A stretch of DNA of 64,000 nt from Poecilobothrus nobilitatus (lineage: Eukaryota; Arthropoda; Insecta; Diptera; Dolichopodidae): positions 94,631,346-94,695,345 of the forward strand of contig OX352772.1 in the NCBI GenBank assembly GCA_947095535.1. The letters are read 5' to 3'. The notes beneath the pieces were generated by a model. It was not told the origin of the DNA. It searched no databases and worked only from the letters and a program-made list of their open reading frames with translations. Positions 32,172-40,014 of this stretch are shown here, piece after piece; positions within the stretch are counted from its first letter, which is position 1, and the number at the start of each line of letters is the position of its first letter. A program made the translations under genes and the position numbers.

Positions 32172-33461
32172 GTGAAATCAGAGCTTGATATTTTTAAAAC
32201 ACAGCCTATTCAGTCAAGTATTTTACGATCTGAAGAAGTTTCCTGTAACCCTATTGCTTCTTTAGATAATCCATCTGTCATAGAATTTGTTTCACTAGGG
32301 TACGGTGATACATATAGAGACTTGTCTTCGACATATCTAAAATTAAAGGTACAAATTTTAAAAAAAGATGGAACTCAATGGAATAAAGATAAAAAAACTG
32401 ATGGAACACCTATACAACAAAAAAGTGTGGTTAATAATATGTTACATTCATTAATAAAACAATGCAATGTTCAACTAAATGGAAAGAATACATCTCCATC
32501 AGATGGCAGCTATCATTACAGAGCTTATATTGAATCATTGTTAAATTATGGTACGGATACCGCTACAACGCATTTGGAGTGTGGTGGATGGATGCTAGAT
32601 AAGCGAAATATAGCAAAAACAGATAATAGTGGTTCAAAAGAACGCCAAAAATTATACCAAAATAGCAATGTAGTGGAACTTATGGGGAAACTACATTTAG
32701 ATATGTTTAACCAACCTACACTTCTCATAAACAATGTCGATGTTCGAGTTGTCCTAACATTAGAAAAACCAGATTTTTACCTCTTTGCAGATGATACTGA
32801 TGAATCTCAACTGAAAATTTTAGAAGCCACTTTATTTATGAGACATGTATCAATTAATTCTAGTGTGCTATTAGCACATAATAGTGTATTGGAAAAAACT
32901 AATGCCAAATACAATTACAAACGGGTACAGGTAAAAACTTTTACCATTCCACAGAATAGTTCATCAATATCACTTGATAATGTTTTTATTGGACAGTTGC
33001 CAAACACAATCATTTTTTGCATGACAGAAAATACAGGTTACTCTGGAAAAAGGTCGAAAAACCCATACAATTTTAAACATTTTGACATTTCACAATTTGT
33101 GTTAAACGTAAATGGTGTTCAAATACCTAATACAGCAATTGAAACCAGTTTTTCAGATGAAAATAATTGCTGTACAAGAGCATACAGTACACTTTTTTCA
33201 GGAACTGGAATTTACCATAATGATAAAGGTCATCAGATAACAAAAACCATGTTTAGTAATGGGTTTTTCATTCTAGCTTTTGATTTAACTCCAGATGCAT
33301 CAGGAAATGAAGTGTGTCAAGGTCTACTAAATCAAGGTACAGTTAGAATTGAGGCAAGGCTATCAAAACCACTTACATCTACACTGACTGCTATTGTTTA
33401 TGGAGAATTTGATGCAAGTTTACAAATTGATAAAAACCTAAATATATTCTCAAACCTATAA
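32172..33461 (+). CDS. Polinton major capsid protein, open but without ATG
   Basis: About 430 codons of uninterrupted double-jelly-roll capsid: SELDIFKTQPIQSSILRSEE, YRDLSSTYLKLKVQILKKDG, VQLNGKNTSPSDGSYHYRAY, DMFNQPTLLINNVDVRVVL, ISLDNVFIGQLPNTIIFCMT, FFILAFDLTPDASGNEVCQG and YGEFDASLQIDKN. Length is normal. Polinton A has ATG codons in frame at the start; here ATG 32162 is out of frame and two bases are missing before aaatca, leaving GTG (32172) or TTG (32166) as first codons. Without an ATG it is probably not translated normally, despite the long open frame. Confidence 0.88.
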   Translation: MKSELDIFKTQPIQSSILRSEEVSCNPIASLDNPSVIEFVSLGYGDTYRDLSSTYLKLKVQILKKDGTQWNKDKKTDGTPIQQKSVVNNMLHSLIKQCNVQLNGKNTSPSDGSYHYRAYIESLLNYGTDTATTHLECGGWMLDKRNIAKTDNSGSKERQKLYQNSNVVELMGKLHLDMFNQPTLLINNVDVRVVLTLEKPDFYLFADDTDESQLKILEATLFMRHVSINSSVLLAHNSVLEKTNAKYNYKRVQVKTFTIPQNSSSISLDNVFIGQLPNTIIFCMTENTGYSGKRSKNPYNFKHFDISQFVLNVNGVQIPNTAIETSFSDENNCCTRAYSTLFSGTGIYHNDKGHQITKTMFSNGFFILAFDLTPDASGNEVCQGLLNQGTVRIEARLSKPLTSTLTAIVYGEFDASLQIDKNLNIFSNL

Positions 33462-33498
33462 ATAGCATACATACAAGTAAATTTGAACATTTGACAAA

Positions 33499-33830
33499 AT
33501 GTCACTGTCTTGTGTACTTCTGGATGTAACATTTTGTAGTGATGATAATAATACCTTGTTTGCGAAAGATATTTGTATAGTTGGTTTTAAAGAACCTTGT
33601 AAAAAGTTTGTAAAAGAGCTCAAGTATAAATTTCCAACTAGGGATTTTATAAATGATAATTTTGATAATTACTCTTTTGGAACTGTGTACAACGATAAAA
33701 TAAATAAAGAGCTCTGTCAAATACTAGAAAAATTTGATGTTATTATAAAAATAAAAAAATCAAAAAAGAGTTTTTATCAAATTATATTAAAGAAACAACT
33801 AAAGTATATGACTTGAGTCAATTTGATTGA
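33499..33830 (+). pseudogene. Second nuclease-like paralogue, C-terminal frameshift
   Basis: ATG 33499 opens 105 codons (MSLSCVLLDVTFCSDDNNTL, FAKDICIVGF, CKKFVKELKYKFPTRD, YNDKINKELCQILEKFDVII). Near 33755 the frame shifts; the original frame, as in A, ends VYDLSQF just before the TGA at 33828. The layout (strand with Asp, then F-KDI/KEL, P-basic turn, LEKFD-II then KKxFLxxYI) parallels the outward gene at 28536-29054, suggesting an old duplication. The stop overlaps the protease ATG (TGATG). Confidence 0.5.
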
Positions 33831-34325
33831 TGAATACCCTAGAGATAAGTGACGTATTAAGATGTAACAAACACACACGTAAATTTTTTAAAGGAGTTTT
33901 TGCTCTGGATCAACTCCCCAGAATAATTGAAAAACAAACTTTTTTAATTGTAAACACTGATAAATCAAAAAATCCGGGAACACATTGGTTAGCTATTTTT
34001 AAACCAAAGAATGGCTGTGTTGAGTATTTTGATTCGTTTGGTAGAAAACCAGATAAATTAGAAATTTTAAGTTACTTAAAAAATCAATGTATAATTTTTA
34101 ATAAGAAACAGTTACAAAGTAACTATTCAGATGTTTGTGGGCAATATTGTTGTGTTTATACGTGGTATAGATGTTGCGGTTATATATAGTATGAACGCTT
34201 TTTTAAAACAATTTAATAAAGAAAATCATATAGAAAATGACAAAAATATTATAAATACTTTTCACCATATATTTGAAAATTATAATATTTCTCAATCATG
34301 TCTTCCTAAGAGATATAACATTTAA
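33830..34325 (+). pseudogene. Adenain-type cysteine protease
   Basis: ATG 33830 opens MNTLEISDVLRCNK and FKGVFALDQLPRIIE, then NTDKSKNPGTHWLAIF with the catalytic His, CVEYFDSFG with the acidic residue, and DVCGQYCCVYTWYRCCG with the catalytic Cys. All triad positions are present, unlike in A. An insertion near 34180 shifts the frame, and the last ~45 codons (LKQFNKENHIENDKNIIN ... SQSCLPKRYNI) are in another frame. In Polintons this protease matures virion proteins. Confidence 0.88.
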
Positions 34326-34351
34326 TAATAAACTTTAGTGTAATTAAAATA

Positions 34352-34895
34352 ATGGAAGAGCAAGGTCCTAGCATTAATTTGTTTCTGAGTTATACATATT
34401 TTCTCAACAGAAGTCACACATTAAAAATAGTTGTCGGATTTGACACAGATTTTTTCGAAGTTGCAAGTGTTTTTCATCGGATTTGAATGAAACCAATTAT
34501 TTTAAAATATCATTAATGGTGTAAATTTTATGACCTATTTCATAAAAAATTTTCCAAGCAGTTAATTAAAAATTCAAAATTATGTTCACAAAGTGGATTA
34601 AAATCTACAGTAGGACAGAATCTTAGCATTAACAAAGAGGAAGCTGACGAGTTTTACAAAGAGGAAGCTGACGAGTTTCATTGATTTCCTACATGCAGTA
34701 ATTGCATATAATAAAACTGCAGAGCCAAATGTAAAGGAATATGTTAAAAAATACATAAAGACCTGTGAAGAAAAGAATGTTGCAAAGTTGAAAGAAGAGA
34801 TTTATATTCCGGTTCAAAAATTTAATTTTTCTCAACTCTTTTATGAAATACCTGTATTTTTACAAAAAAAGATATTAAATAAAACAATTTTGTAA
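34352..34895 (+). pseudogene. Unknown Polinton protein downstream of protease
   Basis: Counterpart of 16686-17226. MEEQGPSINLFLSYTYFLN starts well, then two stops follow (near 34484 and 34515), a 24-bp direct duplication (gaggaagctgacgagttt, 34639-34680), and a frameshift. The end FSQLFYEIPVFLQKK is recognisable. Function unknown. Confidence 0.5.
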
Positions 34896-34954
34896 CTATA
34901 TAATTTGTTATTTATTTCATTATTTATAAATTAGGTATAATTTGTTTAAAAATC

Positions 34955-35170
34955 ATGCCAAGATCTAAAATAGTAAAAGAAATTCATATAGATCTGTAAA
35001 GAAAAGAATGTTACAAGGTTAAAAGTAGAGATTTTTATTCCAGTTCAACAATTTAATGTATGATGTAATTTTTCTCGGCTCTTTTATGAAATACCTGTGT
35101 TTTTACGAAAAAAATTTAAAAAATCCATTTTATAACTACATATACATATTAACATTAAGTACATTTAAAC
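34955..35170 (+). other. Integrase-start relic joined to a duplicated gene tail
   Basis: At 34955 the sequence reads atgccaagatctaaaatagt, the same as the first codons of Polinton A's integrase. After about 12 codons it jumps into a second copy of the tail of the preceding gene (compare 34990-35115 with 34762-34895). This marks the recombination point where the A-type integrase and PolB were lost. Confidence 0.7.
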
Positions 35171-35354
35171 ATGAATCTGAAAAATAAAGCAACTAAATAA
35201 AAGAAATTTATACCTTTTTTGAAATTTACATTTATTTATGAATAATAAAAACTTACATAACTATAAACTAATTTACATCTTTTATTGGTAATTTGCATAT
35301 ATTTTACCAAACGACTCAGATATATATATAATATTTAAATTTAAATTTTTATCT
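35171..35354. other. AT-rich spacer
   Basis: No gene seen. It sits between the recombination scar and the minus-strand gene that ends near 35355. Confidence 0.5.
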
Positions 35355-35854
35355 TTATATACAAAATGTTTTTTTTTCTTTTATTTCTTTTACAAAATCA
35401 GAATTCTCAAAAATATCAGAATATTTTTGAGGTACAAATATAATTAAATTGCGGGTCTCAAAGACCCACTTAAGACCATAAATGGTCTTTATTTGCTTAG
35501 CATTTATTATATGATATAGAGCATCTTGCTCCATATCTTTAGTTTTTAGGAAACTTTTTCTAGTTTCCACATTTTTGTTATTAAAAGCTTCTTTGAAGCT
35601 TTTTTTTGTTGGTGGTTCTCTTCTTGAAGAAGAATGATTTCTTCTTGTTGTTGTTGTTGAAATTGTTGTTGTTGATGTTGTTGCTGTTGTTGTTGTTGTT
35701 GTTGTTGATGATGATGATAATGATGATGATGTTGTTGTTGATGAAGTGTCTGCGATTCCTGTTGAGTTCTTATTCTTTTCCGTTTAATTGGGGCTAACTC
35801 CTGTGTTGGCTCTATTTGTTGAGCGTAGGCGAAAATTTCTGCTGTGTTTTCCAT
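35355..35854 (-). CDS. Gln/His-rich protein, frame change near its end
   Basis: ATG at 35854 starts MENTAEIFAYAQQIEPTQEL, then a basic KRKRIRTQQ, a Gln/His tract (HQQQHHHHYHHHQQQ and onward, 35640-35750) and EEIILLQEENHQQKKASKK, ending at 35546. The overlapping frame 35570-35355 (TRKSFLKTKDMEQDALYHII, YGLKWVFETRNLIIFVPQKY) has no ATG, so it probably continues the same gene after a one-base shift. No family recognised. Low-complexity tract length may vary. It is followed downstream by nothing on this strand; the integrase gene lies upstream. Confidence 0.4.
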
Positions 35855-36059
35855 TTTGCTTTCTTTTTTTCTGTATTTTATGTTCAGCTCTGTCTTTGAA
35901 TTAATATATCTTAAGAAAGATTCCACTTTTTTTATACTAAATTGTATTATCAATGTTTAGAAATCAAAATCCTTAAGAAAACTAATTAAAAACAAAAAGT
36001 TGTAAAGTAAGTTGTTTATTAATGTAATAAATTCTAATTGATAATAATAAAACTATAAT

Positions 36060-36500
36060 TTTTTTATATAACATTTTTCGCAACATTCTTGCATTTAACA
36101 GTGTTCTAAATTTAAGAAAAATCTTCTACATAAATTCCAATTATACTTTTTTATGAAAGAATATTATTTTTTATTTACCTATTCCTAAATTATTTATTTT
36201 TATTACTAAATATTTTTCTATTTTTATTTTTTCTATTAACATTTTTGCAACATTGTTGCATTTAACAGTGTTCTAAAGTTAAGAAAAAATCTTTTACATA
36301 AATTCTAATTATACTTTTTTATGAAAGAATATTATTTTTTATTTACCTATTCCTAAATTATTTATTTTTATTAGTAAATATTCTTCTATTTTTATTTTTT
36401 CTATTACCATTTATACAACATCTTTACAACATTGTTGCATTTAACAGTGCTCTAAAGTTAAGAAAAAATTTTCTACATAAATTCTTATTACACTTTTTTA
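36060..36500. repeat. Threefold tandem repeat after the integrase
   Basis: A unit of about 180 bp is repeated at 36064, 36236 and 36415 (the last partial). Each carries gcaacattgttgcatttaac, tttatgaaagaatattat and atttacctattcctaaatta. The last copy runs into the integrase stop codon, so the repeat is made of the gene's 3' end and trailer. GCAACATTGTTGC is a small palindrome. Confidence 0.8.
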
Positions 36501-37375
36501 TGAAGGAATATCATATTTACCTATCCATTGATTATGACTATTATCAAAGCCTAAATATTTCACATATACTTTATTGCCTTTTCGTTTTAAAATTTTTTCA
36601 ATTAAATAAGCATTGGGGTCTTTGACACTAGTCAGTTCCTGTTCATAGAAGCCACCACGAACTAATTTATTTTTATAATCTTTTAAGCTATATGTAATCG
36701 GATCTGTCTTGTTTTTGAAAGCTATTTTAAAAACTTCAGTTGAATAGTTAAGTTCATATCCTTTATCCTTTATCCCTTATTAAATATTTTAGGGTAATTA
36801 TAAATTGAACGAAGAATTTGTTTTTCATTTTGTCATGTAACTTGGTTTGTTTTTAACTTAATTGTACTATGTTTTGTGTTATTATATTTTTCAATTAGTT
36901 TTGGTAAAAATTCTATCCATTTAAAATTTCCTTGTAAACTAAACTGTTTCAACATAATTGATTTTAATGTTCTGTTAAACCTTTCACAAACACTAGCCTT
37001 CATTTCTGAATAAGTATGATAGTGATTTATTTTATAGCTTTTCATTAAATTTTGGAATTTTTTGTTGAAAAATTATTTTCCCTGGTCAGAATGAATATTT
37101 TTTGGAGACTTCCCCTCATTTTTAAAAATCTTTTCCATACTTTTAACTACGTCATCTGCTGCCTTTGATTTAACTTTTTCGGCATATGCATATTTTGAAA
37201 ATATATCGATAACAGTTAAGAGAAACTTGTATCCATTATTTACTTTTTGATAGGCCGACATATCTACAAGATCAATTTCCCATGTATCATTTAAGCCTCT
37301 TTGAGATATTTTTCGTCTCCGAAATCTACGTCTAACTGGACGATGAATTTCAGATACTATTTGTGCTTTTGACAT
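36498..37375 (-). pseudogene. Polinton integrase of a second lineage
   Basis: Opposite in strand to Polinton A's integrase and clearly diverged from it. ATG 37375 starts AQIVSEIHRPVRRRFRRR, then TWEIDLVDM (first Asp), LTVIDIFSKYAYAE and IHSDQGK (second Asp), where a TAA at 37073 replaces the Glu codon usual after GK. Beyond it, SYKINHYHTYSEMKASVCER holds the catalytic Glu, then a damaged SH3-like part (36700-36830), and a chromodomain-like end (YLIEKILKRKGNKVYVKYLG ... W). All three catalytic acids are present, but the stop and a frame problem near 36830 disable it. Confidence 0.88.
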
Positions 37376-37607
37376 TATTGTTGAAGAGTTAAACTTTAAA
37401 TGTGAATTTGAATAAAATCAGTAAATATATATGTATATATATATAAATACTGTTCTATACTATTGTATATATATACTGATATATATATGTAAATAATTTT
37501 TTGGCTATATTCTGAAAATTAAAAACGGTAAAATTAAAAGATTTTTTTTAATACTGTAATTTAATAGTTTAATACAAAATTTTTACAATATACATATTAA
37601 CAATAAT
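37376..37607. other. Spacer with alternating TA repeats
   Basis: Between the minus-strand integrase and the plus-strand nuclease-like gene. It has tatatatgtatatatatata at about 37430 and a similar run at 37465-37490. It would have to serve as the promoter region for both genes, but shows none of the conserved block found at 29064-29113. Confidence 0.5.
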
Positions 37608-37610
37608 TTA

Positions 37611-38129
37611 ATGAGTATTCTTACACAAACCGTCGACATGGTTAAACGAGTTCTCATAGTTGACCTACAATTTTTACAAGGAAATGAAAAGCAATATTTC
37701 CTAAAAGAATTAGCCATACTTGAAAAAGGAAGTTTAATTCCAACTGTGCATCACTTCAAAGCACCGTACCCCTCTGAAGAACTTAGTCTGGATATGAAAT
37801 ATAATAACCAGTATTGCGAAAATAAAATAAATGGACTTAAATGGAATAACGGTCTAGTTGAATATTTAGATGTAAAATGTATATTAAAACACTATTTAGA
37901 GTCAGCTGAAAAAATTTATGTTAAAGGAGACCAAAAAAAACTATTCCTTCAAAAGTACATTGACAGTGATAAAAAAGAAGATTTAAGTAGAAACTTGCAG
38001 TCATTACAAAAGATTGATAACTTTAAATCAAATTGTCCTATACACTTATTAAACAACAATTTCAGATGTGCTGTTAAAAATTGTTATAATGTATATATGT
38101 ATCTTTTAAAAGAAAAAATGTTAGATTAA
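37611..38129 (+). CDS. Nuclease-like protein in right terminal repeat
   Basis: 172 codons, intact, reading outward to the right tip. VLIVDLQFLQ retains the Asp; FLKELAILEKGSLIPTVHHF, YVKGDQKKLFLQKYIDSD and CPIHLLNNNFRCAVKNCYNV follow. Met10 (37638) is the start shared with Polinton A. It lacks the two-way TATA block, since the repeat begins at the first ATG, so its expression is doubtful or uses another promoter. Differences from the left copy are few and conservative. Function inferred only. Confidence 0.65.
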   Translation: MSILTQTVDMVKRVLIVDLQFLQGNEKQYFLKELAILEKGSLIPTVHHFKAPYPSEELSLDMKYNNQYCENKINGLKWNNGLVEYLDVKCILKHYLESAEKIYVKGDQKKLFLQKYIDSDKKEDLSRNLQSLQKIDNFKSNCPIHLLNNNFRCAVKNCYNVYMYLLKEKMLD

Positions 38130-38499
38130 GACAGCACAGATTTCTATAAAATTGTAAAATATTTTTAAATAAAAAATTATTTCAAACATATAAATAAATT
38201 TGTTTTATTTTTTTTTAACACAACATAAGAATACACCTTTTTTTGTTCTACATTCTTACATATCAATAAAATCTAAAAATACTAATAATTTTTTCTTTCC
38301 TCTTCTTTAAATATTTCATCAGAACAAAAAAGAAAAGAAAAAAATACATCTCAAAATATCAATTTGGTCAAGGTTGATTCAGATTTAAAAACCAGTTTTG
38401 CACTTTTTTCTTTTAATTTTAAAAATTCGCATAGGCACACTTAATTTGTTTAAATTTTTCTCTTTACATTTTATAAAAACGCATTTTTTCTTACTATTT

Positions 38500-39790
38500 C
38501 CATTCACGCCTATTACTTAAACCACATGTTAGATATTTTTGATTTCCTGTTTGTTTTCTTTTTAATCATATTTTTGTCAACATTCTTACATAACAATAAA
38601 ATCTTATACGGCCATACTCGCAATTAATTAATGGTTTTTATTTCCTCTTCTTTAAATACTTCATAAAAAAAGAAAAAACAAGAAAACAAGAAAAAAAATG
38701 AATCTCAAAATTGCATTAATTTTGTCAAGGTTGAATCTTTATGTAACATTTGAAAACCAGTTTGCACTTTTTCCTTTAATTTTTTTAAAATTAGTTTTAA
38801 AATTTTAAAGAAACGTAGTTACACATCTTTTTGTTCTGTTTTCATTTTTCTCTTTAAATTTTATAAAGCATTTTTTCTTATTCTTTTCACATACGCCTAT
38901 TACTTAAGCTAAGTATACATCAACAAGAAGTATACCTGTACCACGTTAGATATTTTTGATTTCTTGTTGTTTTCTTTTTATTCATATTTTTTTCTTGAAC
39001 ACAGAATAAATCTATTTTATTTTTATATTCTTATTTTCAAAATGGGTGACAAATGCAATTAACCTGACTTGAATTTTTTTCTTTTTTTTTTATTCTTCAC
39101 AGATTATGCAACATACAATGCACTTAAGCAACATGTTGGTCGTTAAGTACTTCCACAGCTTTAATTTCATGGTTGTCTTCTTTTCATTCATATTTTTTTT
39201 GAACATTCATACAAACAAAAAATATCTTACACGACACACCGACAATAATCATTAGTTTTTTTCTTTTATCTTCTTTAAATAGTTAAAGTAGAAAAAAAAA
39301 AAAAAAAAAACACAACACAACACAAATAGTTAGGTACATCTAAAAACGCATAATTTTTTTTCAATGGTTTGATCATTATGTAGACAGAAAAACAGGTTTG
39401 CACTTTTTCTTTATGAATTTTAAAGATGCGTTGTACCTTTTAAAATTGTTCTATCTTGTACGTTTAAAATTTTTTTGTTTTTTTTCCTTTTACATTCATT
39501 AACCATTTTTTTGTTTCTACTTTTCATATGCGCCTATTACTTAAGCCAAGTATACATCACAAAGAAGTAGACCTGTACCACGTTACATATTTTTGATTTC
39601 TTGTTTTTTTTTCAACATTCTTACATAACAATTAATTAATGGTTTTTCTTTCCTCTTCTTTAAATACTTCATAAAAATAACGAAAGAAAAAAACAACAAA
39701 CAACAACATCTTAAAATTTGCAAGCATAAAAAAAATATTTTTTCTTACTATTTCCATGTTTACCTATTACTTAAAACAAGTATACAATCC
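38500..39790. repeat. Tandem modules within right terminal repeat
   Basis: The word cgcctattacttaa (or cctattacttaaa) appears at about 38508, 38894, 39531 and 39760, each followed by agtatac or a ttagatatttttgattt block and preceded by a gcattttttcttac block. So a module of roughly 250-400 bp has been amplified here, against two copies on the left. The modules carry runs of T and A and no gene. Confidence 0.7.
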
Positions 39791-39897
39791 TTATAAACAA
39801 CAAGAGTTGTCTGACGGTCGCCGCTGCCTGTCTGACCTACTTTTATGTCGTTAACCTACTCCTGTTTGACCTAATTACAATTTGGCCTACTTCCGGG

Positions 39898-39975
39898 TGG
39901 CCTTGACCTACTTACGGGTGACCTTGACCTACTTACGGGTGACCTTGACCTACTTACGGGTGACCTTGACCTACT
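39898..39975 (-). promoter_or_regulatory. 21-bp subterminal array with TCAAGGTCA cores, right tip
   Basis: Three full and one partial 21-bp units (gaccttgacctacttacgggt). Read on the minus strand, TCAAGGTCA is at 39919-39927, 39940-39948 and 39961-39969, and TCAAGGCCA at 39898-39906. Same count as at the left tip. Confidence 0.6.
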
Positions 39976-40008
39976 CACCTGTCTGGCCCAAGTGCTTACC
40001 TATCTACT

Positions 40009-40014
40009 GGCCTA
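40009..40014. repeat. Target site duplication, right of Polinton B
   Basis: ggccta, partner of ggtcta at 27595-27600 (one mismatch). The LINE reading frame continues directly after it. Confidence 0.9.

Larger units (their letters stand above)
27601..40008 (+). mobile_element. Polinton/Maverick B, complete ends, no PolB
   Basis: 12,408 bp, beginning AGTAGATAGGTAGACAC and ending GTGCTTACCTATCTACT, with 6-bp target duplications, as is standard for Polintons. It has long terminal inverted repeats (about 1.46 kb left, 2.4 kb right) that each contain a nuclease-like gene. The cargo order from the left is ATPase, small basic protein, accessory protein, minor capsid, pVI-like, major capsid, second nuclease-like, protease, unknown; then a relic integrase start, a Gln/His-rich gene and a different integrase, both on the minus strand. 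No PolB motif was found on either strand, so it could not replicate alone. Confidence 0.93.
37608..40008 (-). repeat. Polinton B right terminal inverted repeat
   Basis: Inverted counterpart of 27601-29056, about 950 bp longer because of extra tandem modules at 38890-39720. From the gene stop (38129) to about 38780 the match is nearly colinear with the left copy, and the last 250 bp also match. The tip ends at CTACT 40008. Confidence 0.85.

Noticed and set aside
35606..35797. Leu/Met-rich plus-strand frame
   Set aside because: Opposite strand of the Gln/His tract.
36060..36500. CRISPR-like array
   Set aside because: Repeats are long (about 180 bp), contiguous and have no spacers; the context is an insect-type transposon.
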